Part shown: one piece after another, positions 54,044-62,645 of the stretch
Position numbering within the stretch: the first letter of the stretch is position 1
Layout: the number at the start of each line of letters is the position of its first letter
DNA from: Fulvimarina manganoxydans
GTDB taxonomy: Bacteria; Pseudomonadota; Alphaproteobacteria; Rhizobiales; Rhizobiaceae
DNA length: 64,000 nucleotides
Direction: 5' to 3'
Assembly (NCBI RefSeq): GCF_900176465.1
Contig: NZ_FWXR01000023.1
Span: 17,402-81,401 of the forward strand
Translations under genes and position numbers: made by a program
Notes under the pieces: model-generated
What the model saw: the letters and a program-made list of their open reading frames with translations, nothing else
Told to the model about the DNA's origin: nothing
The model's database searches: none

Positions 54044-54223
54044 CCTCGGCGGGCGAGCGGTATCGGCGCAGGGTCTCAGCATAGGCAAAGCCGGCGAGAG
54101 CGTCGCCGGCCGATCCGCCCTTTCCAAAAACGACAAAGCCGGCCTTCTCAGGAAGACCGGCCATAAGGCGTCGGTATGTGTCGGCAGCGATTTGGGCTTT
54201 GCCAAGTCGGCCGGCTGGCCGGA

Positions 54224-54373
54224 TTAGCGGCGACCCCAGCGCACGGCGCGCTCGATGTCCGAACGAAGCAGGCCGATATCGGCGAGTTCGCGGTCGTCCA
54301 TCATACGCAGCTTGCGGACATCGTGGGAGCGGGAGCGCATCTGAGCGAATTGGGTGGCGAAGGCGCGGAACAT
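54224..54373 (-). CDS. DUF1127 small protein
   Basis: A 49-residue protein ending in the DUF1127 pattern: LRMMDDRELADIGLLRSDIE then RAV. Small Arg-rich proteins of this type in alphaproteobacteria affect RNA turnover or stress and nutrient responses. AGGAG lies 9 bases before the ATG at 54373. The longer frame to 54442 adds an unlikely Arg-rich leader. Confidence 0.85.
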   Translation of the reverse strand: MFRAFATQFAQMRSRSHDVRKLRMMDDRELADIGLLRSDIERAVRWGRR

Positions 54374-55025
54374 TAAAGGGAACTCCTGAACAAGAACGAC
54401 GGCCCGACGCGTCCTCGCGCATCGGGGGCGGATAGTTGGCAAATGACTGGAAGTTCGAAGACGTCGGCGGGCCCCGATCGGGCTTGCGTCGCGCTCCGTT
54501 CTTGACTGCCTATATAGCAGTCACGACTGCTGAAATGGAGTGCAGACCTTTGCACATCAGATGTGCATTCTGCGCATGGCAGAGGTCATAAAATGGTAAG
54601 CTTCGTGGCCGTCGACGGGTTCGTCCGGCCGATCCTCTCGGCGACGCGACAGTGCCGAGGAAGGTAACCTTGGAGCGAGATACGATGAACTGGAGCAGAG
54701 TACTCGACACTGCGCTCGATCGCAGGCAGCGACGCGATCGTAAAGCCGACACCCGCGACGCTTCGTCATTCTCGGACACCGTGCCGAGAATCCAGAAACG
54801 CCTGCAAAAGAAGCGGCTTCACTGGCGCACTGGATGCTCGGGACAGGCCCGAGCATGACGAACGCGACGGAAGCGTGCGCCTGAATGACGAGTGGCGAGT
54901 ACTCGCTCTACGCCGTCCGAAGAAACGGTCGCGCACCATGGAATCGGGATCGCGGTTTCGCTCTAAATGTTTGTTTTGCCGCGTGATGTTGTCCGAAAAG
55001 TCATGCAACTTTTCGGCATCATGCT
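54374..55025. other. Repeat-filled intergenic region
   Basis: 652 bases with no credible gene. It holds family C copy 2 and most of family A copy 3. Between 54490 and 54600 the sequence is AT-richer and may include the DUF1127 promoter. Confidence 0.55.
54712..54845 (-). repeat. Dispersed repeat family C, copy 2
   Basis: Inverted match of 15844-15983, sharing words such as TCGATCGCAGGCAGCGACG, TAAAGCCGACAC, CGACGCTTCGTCATTCTCGG, CCGTGCCGAGAATCCAGAA and GGCGCACTGGATG. Confidence 0.8.
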
Positions 55026-55029
55026 CTAA
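54941..55029. repeat. Dispersed repeat family A, copy 3
   Basis: Same orientation as copy 2 at 15425, about 90 percent alike by eye over 85 bases. It ends inside the stop codon region of the HerA-like gene, so the repeat has supplied the 3' border of that gene. Confidence 0.8.
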
Positions 55030-56585
55030 ACGTCCCGCGACAGCCGTGCGGCCCGGCGTGCCCTTGCCTCGTCGAGGCTCGACAGGGTGATCTCGGGCAG
55101 TTTGGTGCGCCAGTCCGTCCCGGTGATCGTCACGACCCGATTGCCGCGAAAATCCTGGTCGGCATGGATGACGCCGCGCTCGGTCATGAAGTTGAGGAGG
55201 AAGCGTCCGCGTGAAGGCGAGTGGCTGCCATAGGCCTTGGCGAGCGCCTCGTCGGAAGGGCATTCGGCCTCGTCCCGCGCCGCCCTTGCGATCATCATGA
55301 AGACGCCTTGCATCTCCTCGGGAAGGTCGGCCGAGCGCTCGACGATCATCTGCCATTCGGGGTCGTCCGTCTCGGCGGAAATCCCGGCACGCGCCAGCGA
55401 CAGCCGGCGGCGGAAGGCGACCATGTCGGTCTCGCCGCCGCGCAGGCGCTTCAGCCGGCAATGGGTGAGAAACTCCTGATAGAGCACGGGGACAGGCCGA
55501 AAGGCGGCATCGGGATCGGCGAGCATTTCGGCGAAGATCTGATCGACCACCTCGGCCCGCTCGTCCGGGCTGCGGCCGTCATCCTCCTGGGCCTCGGCGC
55601 GCTCGCGCGAGGCCGCATTCGACGACACGCGCGCGATGATCTCGCCGGTGCCGGCATTGGGCTGCGGTTCGGGGCGCGGCGGTGGCGTATAATGGGGGCG
55701 CATCGCCGCCCGCCGGTCGGCCTCGCGCTCTTCGTCCGTCACGGTAAAGACGAGATCGGCCAGATCTTCCGGCGGCAGATCGGGCAGCGGGGTGAGGGTC
55801 GGGCGCCCGGCTTTCGAATGGGTCTCCGTCGGTCCGATGCGGATCGGCAGCGGTCGGCGGAAGAGCGCCGGCCCGAGAGCGACGAAATTGCCGGTCTCCA
55901 GATCGCGGAAACGCTCCGCGCCACGCCGGTCGATGCCCAAAAGATCGGCCGCGCGCTGCATATCGATGTCGAGAAAGGTGCGGCCCATCAGGAAGTTGGA
56001 GGCTTCCGCTGCGACATTCTTGGCCAGTTTCGCCAGGCGCTGGGTGGCGATGACGCCGGCAAGGCCGCGCTTTCGCCCTCGGCACATGAGATTGGTCATG
56101 GCGCCCAGCGAAGCGCGCCGCGCCTCTTCCGAATGCTCGCCCGCCATGGCGGGGGCGAAGAGATGGGCCTCGTCTACGGCGATCAGCATCGGGAACCAGA
56201 AGGCCCGGTCGGCGTCGAACAACCCGTTCAGAAAGGCGGCCGCGCACATCATCTGCACCTCGGCATCGAGGCCTTCGAGGGTGAGGACAACGGACGCCCG
56301 ATGCTGGCGGATGCGGCTGGCGATGCGGGCCAGTTCGCTCGGCGTGCGATTGGCGTCGACGACCACATGGCCGTAACGCTCGGCGAGCGTGACGAAATCG
56401 CCTTCCGGATCGATGATCGCCTGCTGCACATGGCCGGCGCTGCGCTCTAAAAGTCGGCGCAGGAGATGCGACTTGCCGGAGCCCGAATTGCCCTGGACGA
56501 GCAGGCGCGTCGACAGGAGCTCTTCGAGATCGAGTTCGGCCGGCTCGCCCGTATGGGTCACGCCGAGATCGACGGCGACGGTCAT
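55026..56585 (-). CDS. HerA-like (DUF87) ATPase
   Basis: A 519-residue P-loop ATPase of the HerA/FtsK-like group. VQGNSGSGKSHLLRRLL is Walker A (residues 31-46), LIAVDEAHLFAP is Walker B, and GLAGVIATQRLAKLAKNV holds the sensor and arginine-finger region. A linker rich in Pro/Glu at about 285-330 separates the ATPase from a C-terminal helical domain. HerA proteins pump or open DNA, often with NurA, or serve in defence systems; no partner nuclease is adjacent. The stop lies at the edge of a family A repeat. Confidence 0.85.
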   Translation of the reverse strand: MTVAVDLGVTHTGEPAELDLEELLSTRLLVQGNSGSGKSHLLRRLLERSAGHVQQAIIDPEGDFVTLAERYGHVVVDANRTPSELARIASRIRQHRASVVLTLEGLDAEVQMMCAAAFLNGLFDADRAFWFPMLIAVDEAHLFAPAMAGEHSEEARRASLGAMTNLMCRGRKRGLAGVIATQRLAKLAKNVAAEASNFLMGRTFLDIDMQRAADLLGIDRRGAERFRDLETGNFVALGPALFRRPLPIRIGPTETHSKAGRPTLTPLPDLPPEDLADLVFTVTDEEREADRRAAMRPHYTPPPRPEPQPNAGTGEIIARVSSNAASRERAEAQEDDGRSPDERAEVVDQIFAEMLADPDAAFRPVPVLYQEFLTHCRLKRLRGGETDMVAFRRRLSLARAGISAETDDPEWQMIVERSADLPEEMQGVFMMIARAARDEAECPSDEALAKAYGSHSPSRGRFLLNFMTERGVIHADQDFRGNRVVTITGTDWRTKLPEITLSSLDEARARRAARLSRDV

Positions 56586-56985
56586 GCAGCTTTTCCTCGA
56601 AAGACGTCAGGACGGGTGGGCGGCGCGTTTAGTCCGCTTAACGAGCTTCCTGATTAGCATGGATAAAATGCGAGGAGTCTCCCCCGTCCCCAATGTCCAC
56701 AGGGGCGTCCGATACGATCCGGCATTCTTGACGATTGGGGTGCGCTGAAAGGCTCTGGCGCCCGCGGTGTACAGGCCGCGACTCTTGATCCAGGGGGCGG
56801 CTTGGTCGTGACGCCGACCTTGGCGACTTGTCTCGGCAGCCGGCAGCAAGCGCCGACGACTTCTCCCCATGGGGGAGAAGCCGAAGCGTCTATGTTCGGC
56901 CCTTAACCGCCATCGAGAAAATGTGTGAATGTCGTAGACGAGGCGCCCGACGATGAAGACGCCGGACTCCGTGTCTTGACCAGCT
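56586..56985. other. Intergenic region with repeat B
   Basis: 400 bases between the HerA-like and DUF551-like genes. No credible gene; the centre is repeat family B copy 2. The promoter of the HerA-like gene probably lies at 56590-56680. Confidence 0.45.
56802..56938 (-). repeat. Dispersed repeat family B, copy 2
   Basis: Inverted match of 15654-15786, sharing words such as CCTTGGCGACTTGTCTC, GCCGGCAGCAAG, CGACGACTTCTCCCC and GGGGGAGAAGCCGAAGCG. Confidence 0.8.
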
Positions 56986-57309
56986 TTAAATCCCCGAACC
57001 GCCCTGTTCGAGAAAGTCGCTTTCCCGCGCCGGTTCGATCGCCTCTCCGCCACTCAGATTGCGGTTGGCGGTCGGCGTCGGCAAGGGCATCCAGGCGACG
57101 AGATCGTCATCCTCATAGGTGACGGGCGCCTCCGGCCCGCTATCGGTCGCGATCCAGCATTTTTCGTGGGCGCCGCGCGGTGCCGCCCAGCGGACCGTAT
57201 CGACCTCCGGCGGTCCCTGTTCGCCGCCGCGCACGGTGACGAGAATACGCTCGCCGCTGCGATCGGCGCCCTTCATCGCGGCCCAGCCTTGAGTGACGGT
57301 CTCTGCCAT
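56986..57309 (-). CDS. DUF551-like protein
   Basis: A 107-residue protein. The opening QGWAAMKGADRSGERILVTV and the later DDDLVAWMPLPTPTANRN resemble DUF551, a domain best known from phage proteins, with its W..MPLP ending. A purine-rich GGGAGGG precedes the ATG. Function unknown. It may be a stray phage-derived gene or a genuine core gene. Confidence 0.6.
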   Translation of the reverse strand: MAETVTQGWAAMKGADRSGERILVTVRGGEQGPPEVDTVRWAAPRGAHEKCWIATDSGPEAPVTYEDDDLVAWMPLPTPTANRNLSGGEAIEPARESDFLEQGGSGI

Positions 57310-57473
57310 CTCGAAATGCCCTCCCTGTCAGGCGACCCCAAGCGGTCGCCGCGCATTGTTAGCCTAGCGTTCATCGCCCGGCCGAGATTCGACACGCGCT
57401 CTCCATCGTCGCCTTCCGAGCCTCACCAGGCGCCGAACCATGGATCGATGCCGGCCAAGACCTGCCTCGAGCT

Positions 57474-58178
57474 TCACAGATAGCGCACATCATAGCGCTT
57501 CAGGATCGCCATGATCAGGTCTCTCGCATGTTCCTTATGCGTCTGGGCGGCGCGGCGCGCCTCTTCCGGCCGACCGGCGGCAATGGCCTCGATAATGGCG
57601 CGATGCTCCGCGATCGATGGGCTCGGCTTGGGGCGGAGATTGAGCGTCAGGCGCCGCGCGCGATGGGATTGGTCCAGATTGACGGTCGCGATGCGCTTGA
57701 GACGCCCATTGCCGGAGGCGTCGATCATCGCGGCGTGAAACTCGCCGTCCTTGATGGACCAGAGTTCCAGGTTGTCGCTCTTCAGCGCCGCTTCGCTTTC
57801 GGCGGTCAGCGCCTCGAGCCTGTGGCAGATCGGCTCGCGGACATCGTCCGGCTTCGATGCGATGAGAAAGGCGGCCATGCCCTCGACCGCGACGATGACG
57901 TCATAGACCTCGCGCATATCATCCGGCGACAGGGCGCAGATGACGACACCGCGCTTGGAGCGCAGCGCCACCATGCCTTCCGCCTGGAGCTGAATGATCG
58001 CCTGATGAACCGGCGTCCGGCTCATGCCGAGCCGTTCGGCGATTTCGAGCTCGGAGCCCTGGAAGCCCGGCGGGAACAGCCCGTCCCGGATCGAGGTCTT
58101 GATCGCGTGATAGGCGGCGTCGACGAGGGTCGAGCGCGGCGCGCTCCGTCGATCTTCATAAGACAAGGCCGCGTCCAT
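57474..58178 (-). CDS. GntR-family regulator (FCD type) of the tartrate locus
   Basis: A 234-residue regulator. The winged helix-turn-helix lies at about 18-85 (ELEIAERLGMSRTPVHQAII is the recognition part), and the FCD ligand domain at 95-225 has the Asp/His metal-site pattern (EFHAAMIDASGN, EHRAIIEAI). It diverges from the transporter genes across a 217-base region with a clear dyad, so it very likely represses tctC-tctA-tctB and the enzymes until tartrate or a product binds. A GTG at 58181 is an alternative start. Confidence 0.9.
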   Translation of the reverse strand: MDAALSYEDRRSAPRSTLVDAAYHAIKTSIRDGLFPPGFQGSELEIAERLGMSRTPVHQAIIQLQAEGMVALRSKRGVVICALSPDDMREVYDVIVAVEGMAAFLIASKPDDVREPICHRLEALTAESEAALKSDNLELWSIKDGEFHAAMIDASGNGRLKRIATVNLDQSHRARRLTLNLRPKPSPSIAEHRAIIEAIAAGRPEEARRAAQTHKEHARDLIMAILKRYDVRYL

Positions 58179-58202
58179 CACGAGATTCGATCCTTTCGTT
58201 CG

Positions 58203-58286
58203 GTTTGAAACTCTAACGGTGATGCTGTCACCAAACAAGCAAGTTTGTACGCGCTGATGCATGCAACAACGCGTACATCATTGACA
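58203..58286. promoter_or_regulatory. Divergent promoter region with a GntR-type operator
   Basis: TGTACGCG (58246-58253) and CGCGTACA (58270-58277) form a perfect 8-bp dyad with a 16-base spacer. A second dyad GTTTGAAAC lies at 58203-58211, and TTGACA at 58281-58286 right after the first dyad could be the -35 box for tctC. Binding there would block the promoter. Confidence 0.6.
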
Positions 58287-58395
58287 GCCAGGCTTATTTG
58301 GTGCCTCCTTGGCCACGAGCCCCGTCGAGGCCGCGTGTGGGAGACGCGCTGCCGCAACCGAAATGGCGGGCGCCACTTTCAGGGAGGAACCATCC

Positions 58396-59358
58396 ATGCG
58401 TATGAAAACGCTTCTTTCGACGGCCGTCTTCGCCTTCGCTCTGTCCGCCGGTGTCGCAAGCGCCCAGGACTATCCGTCCAAGCCCCTCAACTACATCATC
58501 CCCTTCAATGCCGGCGGCGAGTCCGACGTCGCGGCCCGATTCCAGCAGCCCTATCTCGAAGAGGCCGCCGGCCAGAACGTCGTCATCCAGTATATTTCGG
58601 GTGCCGGCGGCGCGCAGGCTTGGTCGCAGCTGAACGGCATGGAAGCCGACGGCTACACGATGATGGGCTCGAACCTGCCCCATATCATCCTGCAGCCGAT
58701 GGCCCAGGATGTGGGCTACAAGACCGAAGACATCACCAATGTCTATTTCTTCCAATATACGCCGGACGCTCTGCTCGTTCCGGCCGATAGCGATTTCAAG
58801 ACGCTGGAAGATTTCGTCAATTACGCCAAGGAGAATCCCGGCGCAGCAACGGTCGCAGGTTCGGCCACCAATTCGGCGAACCATGTGGCGGCGACCAAGC
58901 TGAACGAACTTGCCGGCATCCAGACCACCTATATTCCCTTCTCCGGCACCAGCCCCTCGATGACGGCCCTTCTCGGCGGCCAGGTCCAGGGCGCGTTCAG
59001 CTATTCGACCGCCGCGCTCAATCAGGGCGATCAGGTGCGCGTCCTTGCTGTCGCGGCCGAAGAGCGGCTGCCCGCGCTCCCCGATACGCCGACCTTCAAG
59101 GAGCTCGGCTACGACATGGTGGGCGGCGCCTATCGCGGCGTCGCAGTTCCGAGCGGCACGCCAGAGGACGTCCGCACCAAGCTGTCCGATCTCCTGGGCG
59201 AAGTGAACGCCAATCCGGAATTCAAGAAGAAGATGGAGGATGCCGGTTTCGTGGTGATCTCCGTGCCTTATTCCGAGGTTCCGGCCTTCATGGAAGAGCG
59301 CAAGGCGCAGTACGACTCGGTCGCGAAAATCATGGGCATCGAGACCTCCTCGAACTGA
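58396..59358 (+). CDS. tctC: Tripartite tricarboxylate transporter binding protein
   Basis: A 320-residue periplasmic binding protein of the TctC/Bug family. The signal peptide ends at VASAQ (about 23); DYPSKPLNYIIPFNAGGESD is the usual ligand-site entry, and later GSATNSANHVAATKLNELAG and PFSGTSPSMTALLGGQVQGA match. AGGGAGGA precedes the ATG. Next to tctA and tctB and two tartrate enzymes, so tartrate or a related C4 hydroxyacid is the likely ligand. Confidence 0.92.
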   Translation: MRMKTLLSTAVFAFALSAGVASAQDYPSKPLNYIIPFNAGGESDVAARFQQPYLEEAAGQNVVIQYISGAGGAQAWSQLNGMEADGYTMMGSNLPHIILQPMAQDVGYKTEDITNVYFFQYTPDALLVPADSDFKTLEDFVNYAKENPGAATVAGSATNSANHVAATKLNELAGIQTTYIPFSGTSPSMTALLGGQVQGAFSYSTAALNQGDQVRVLAVAAEERLPALPDTPTFKELGYDMVGGAYRGVAVPSGTPEDVRTKLSDLLGEVNANPEFKKKMEDAGFVVISVPYSEVPAFMEERKAQYDSVAKIMGIETSSN

Positions 59359-59368
59359 TCGTTCTCGG

Positions 59369-59388
59369 CGCGCGGCTTCGGCCGCGCG
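59369..59388 (+). other. UUCG-type hairpin between tctC and tctA
   Basis: CGCGCGGC-TTCG-GCCGCGCG, a perfect 8-bp stem with a very stable tetraloop and no T-run. Such stems after a binding-protein gene usually protect its mRNA and give more TctC than membrane subunits. Confidence 0.65.
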
Positions 59389-59469
59389 TCTTGTCTTGCA
59401 GGCAAGGAGAGTTTTGAGGATCCGGTTCGGGTCGCTCCTCCCGCCTGTGCGTCGCGGCGGGTCTCTTCC

Positions 59470-61011
59470 ATGGACAAGTTCATCTATTTCCTCGAAGCCT
59501 TGAGCTTCGCCAATCTCGGCCTCGCCTTTGCCGGGGTTCTGGCTGGCATCGTCATCGGCGCCCTGCCTGGCCTTTCGGCGACGATGGCGGTGGCGGTGCT
59601 GGTGCCCTTCACCTTCACCATGAATCCGGCTTCCGGCCTGATCGTGCTCGGCGCGATCTATACCGGGGCGATCTATGGCGGGTCCTATTCGGCGATCCTC
59701 GTCAATGCGCCGGGAACGCCCTCGGCCATCGCGACGACCTTCGACGGCTTCCCCATGGCTAAGCGCGGCGACGGGGCCTTAGCGGTCTCGATCGCGACGC
59801 TCGCCTCCGTCATCGGCGGCCTGATCGGCGCACTGATGCTGATGTTCCTGGCGCCGCCGCTCGCCACCGTGGCGCTCGCCTTCGGGCCGCCGGAATATTT
59901 CTGGCTCGCCATTTTCGGCCTGACTTTGATCTCGGCGCTATCGGTCGGCAATCTCATCAAGGGCCTGATCGGGGCCTGTTTCGGGCTCATCCTGTCGATG
60001 ATCGGCGTCGCCGTCATCGGCGCCGACGTGCGCTTCACCTTCGGCAGCCAGACCCTCATCGGCGGCATCGACATCGTGGCCGGTCTGATCGGGCTCTATT
60101 GCATCCCCGTCTTGATCGATCTCGTGGCGACGAAAGACCCGCATCTGAAGGTCGCGAGCGATTCCTCCGGCTTCCGGCTCGGGGAATCCTTCGCGATCCT
60201 CATGCGCAACAAGGTCAATGCGATCCGCAGCTCGGTCATCGGCACCGTGGTCGGCATTCTGCCGGGTGCCGGCGGGTCGGTCGCGAGCCTCGTCTCCTAT
60301 TCCGAATCGCGCCGCTCGTCGAAGAACCCAGAAAACTACGGCAAGGGCGAGCCCGGCGGCATCATCGCGACGGAGGCCGCCAACAACGCCACCGTGGGCG
60401 GCGGCTTCATTCCGACGCTCGTCCTCGGCATTCCGGGCACGCCGCCGGACGCCGTCATCCTTGGCGCGCTGCTCGTCCAGGGCATCAAGATCGGCCCGCA
60501 GCTCTTCACCTCGCAGGGCTCGATCGTCTACACCTTCATCTTCGGTCTGTTGATCGGCACGCTTTTGATGCTGCCCATCGGCCTGGTGGTGGGCCGCTAT
60601 GCCTATAAGAGCATCGTGGCGATCCCGAAGGCCGCGCTCGTTCCCACCATCGCCTTTCTGACCGTGATCGGCTCCTTCGCCATTCACAACAATCTGCACG
60701 ATTCGGCCGTCATGCTGGGGCTCGGCGTCATCGGCTGGGGGTTGAACCGCGCCGGTTTCGCGCCCTCGCCCATCGTGCTCGGCCTCGTCCTCGGCCAGAT
60801 CGCCGAACAGGGCTTCGTGCAGGCCTATCTCATCGGCAATGCGCAAGGAAACATTCTCGGCCAGTTCTTCGGCCGCCCGATCTCGCTGGCGATCGCCGCC
60901 TTTGCGATCCTCACCTTGTTCTATCCGCTGGCAGCCTCGGCGATCGGGGCGCGGCGGGCGAAGAAATCGGCCGTCGATCAAACCGTGGAGAGCCGCGATG
61001 CAAACGCTTAA
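59470..61011 (+). CDS. tctA: Tripartite tricarboxylate transporter large membrane subunit
   Basis: A 513-residue membrane protein with about 11-12 helices. GALPGLSATMAVAVLVPFTF, GAIYGGSYSAILVNAPGTPS and the second-half GILPGAGGSVASLVSYSESR are signature segments of TctA. It forms the transport channel with TctB. Here the order is C-A-B and not the commoner C-B-A. Its end overlaps tctB by 14 bases. Confidence 0.95.
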   Translation: MDKFIYFLEALSFANLGLAFAGVLAGIVIGALPGLSATMAVAVLVPFTFTMNPASGLIVLGAIYTGAIYGGSYSAILVNAPGTPSAIATTFDGFPMAKRGDGALAVSIATLASVIGGLIGALMLMFLAPPLATVALAFGPPEYFWLAIFGLTLISALSVGNLIKGLIGACFGLILSMIGVAVIGADVRFTFGSQTLIGGIDIVAGLIGLYCIPVLIDLVATKDPHLKVASDSSGFRLGESFAILMRNKVNAIRSSVIGTVVGILPGAGGSVASLVSYSESRRSSKNPENYGKGEPGGIIATEAANNATVGGGFIPTLVLGIPGTPPDAVILGALLVQGIKIGPQLFTSQGSIVYTFIFGLLIGTLLMLPIGLVVGRYAYKSIVAIPKAALVPTIAFLTVIGSFAIHNNLHDSAVMLGLGVIGWGLNRAGFAPSPIVLGLVLGQIAEQGFVQAYLIGNAQGNILGQFFGRPISLAIAAFAILTLFYPLAASAIGARRAKKSAVDQTVESRDANA

Positions 61012-61489
61012 AAACGTTCACGATCCGCTCGGCACCGCCGTCGCCGCCGGCTTCGTCGTCCTCGGCATCGTCCTCGTCTACAGCTCCCAATCCATGAGCG
61101 CGATGGGATCGGTCTTTCCCATCACCACCTCCTCGGCCATGGCGATCCTCGGCCTCGTCTTGATTGGCCGGAACGTCGTCCTCGGCCTGCGCGGCATCAC
61201 GCCGGGCTCCAGCGCGACCAAGGAAGGCGGCATCGAAGGCGGCTCCAACCTGCGCCGCATCCTCTTCGTCCTCGCAATGGTCGCCTGGATCGCGCTTCTG
61301 CCGGTGCTCGGCTTCTTCGTCGCGAGTTGCCTGGCATACTTCGCGATCATGATCGTCTCGGTCCATGAGCGCATGAGCGTCAAGGAGATGGCGCTCCTCG
61401 TCATTCTGGGCCTCGCGATCCTCGGCGGTTTCACCCTGCTCATGTCCGAAGTCCTGCTCATCCCCATGCCGCGCGGCCTGTTCTTCTGA
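60998..61489 (+). CDS. tctB: Tripartite tricarboxylate transporter small membrane subunit
   Basis: A 163-residue membrane protein with four helices (about 15-32, 43-60, 85-115, 125-150), the normal layout of TctB. ATG 60998 overlaps tctA. Sequence is variable in the family; placement gives most of the support. Confidence 0.85.
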   Translation: MQTLKNVHDPLGTAVAAGFVVLGIVLVYSSQSMSAMGSVFPITTSSAMAILGLVLIGRNVVLGLRGITPGSSATKEGGIEGGSNLRRILFVLAMVAWIALLPVLGFFVASCLAYFAIMIVSVHERMSVKEMALLVILGLAILGGFTLLMSEVLLIPMPRGLFF

Positions 61490-61559
61490 CGCCAAACCCG
61501 GTTGACACCGTCATCCAAGACCAAGCCCACCCGTTACCTCCAGCCCGAAAGGCTTTCCC

Positions 61560-62633
61560 ATGCCCCAGACCAATGCCCTCAAGATCGCGACCATTCCCGG
61601 TGACGGGATCGGCCGAGAGGTCGTGCCGGAGGGCATGCGCGTTCTGGAAGCTGCGGGACGCAAATTCGACATCGCCTTCCAGTTCGACGAGGTCGATTGG
61701 AGCTGCGACGTCTATAAGAAGACCGGCCGGATGATGCCCGAAGATGGGCTCGAGCGCTTCAAGAAACACGACGCGGTCTTTCTCGGCGCCGTCGGCTGGC
61801 CGGACGTGCCCGACCATATCTCGCTCTGGGGCCTGCTCATCCCGATCCGCCGGACCTACCACCAATATGTCAATCTGCGGCCCTGCCGGCTCTTGCGCGG
61901 CACCACGAGCCCGCTCGCGAACCGAAGCGCCGAGGACATTGATTTCTACGTGGTGCGCGAAAATGTCGAAGGCGAATATTCCGAAGCCGGCGGGCGGCTC
62001 TATCGCGGCATGGAGGACGAGATCGCCATTCAGGAGGCGATCTTCACGCGGCGCGGCGTCGACCGGGTCCTGCGCTACGCCTTCGAGCTCGCCAAGACCC
62101 GCAAGAGGGGCCATGTGACTTCGGCGACGAAGTCCAACGGCATCGTCCACACGATGCCCTTCTGGGACGAGCGCTTCAAGGCGGTGAAGGCCGACTATCC
62201 GGACATCGAAACCAGCCAGTACCATATCGACATTCTCTGCGCCCATTTCGTCCAGCATCCCGACTGGTTCGACGTGGTGGTGGGCTCGAACCTCTTCGGC
62301 GACATCCTCTCCGATCTCGGCCCCGCCGTCGCCGGCTCGATCGGCATCGCGCCTTCGGCGAACATCAATCCGGAGGGCGACTACCCTTCCATGTTCGAGC
62401 CGGTCCATGGCTCGGCGCCCGACATCGCCGGCCAAGGCATCGCCAATCCGATCGGCCAGATCTGGTCGGCCGCAATGATGCTTGACCATCTCGGCCATGC
62501 CGATGCGGCCGCCGCCGTCATTGAGGCGATCGAGACCGTCATCGCCGATCCGGCCTCGCGCACCAAGGATATGGGCGGCAAGGCGACCACGGCCGAATGC
62601 GGCGAGGCGATCGCCCAGGCTCTGGCCAGCTGA
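61560..62633 (+). CDS. Tartrate dehydrogenase / D-malate dehydrogenase
   Basis: A 357-residue NAD-dependent beta-decarboxylating dehydrogenase of the TtuC/DmlA group, which oxidises tartrate or D-malate to oxaloglycolate or pyruvate. GDGIGREVVPEG starts the fold; RENVEGEYSEAGGR, SATKSNGIVHTMPFWDE (Lys of the site), GSNLFGDILSDLGP (metal Asp) and EPVHGSAPDIAGQGIANP are conserved. In operon with the transporter and D-tartrate dehydratase, so tartrate is the favoured substrate. Confidence 0.93.
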   Translation: MPQTNALKIATIPGDGIGREVVPEGMRVLEAAGRKFDIAFQFDEVDWSCDVYKKTGRMMPEDGLERFKKHDAVFLGAVGWPDVPDHISLWGLLIPIRRTYHQYVNLRPCRLLRGTTSPLANRSAEDIDFYVVRENVEGEYSEAGGRLYRGMEDEIAIQEAIFTRRGVDRVLRYAFELAKTRKRGHVTSATKSNGIVHTMPFWDERFKAVKADYPDIETSQYHIDILCAHFVQHPDWFDVVVGSNLFGDILSDLGPAVAGSIGIAPSANINPEGDYPSMFEPVHGSAPDIAGQGIANPIGQIWSAAMMLDHLGHADAAAAVIEAIETVIADPASRTKDMGGKATTAECGEAIAQALAS

Positions 62634-62645
62634 CGGGGAGAACCG

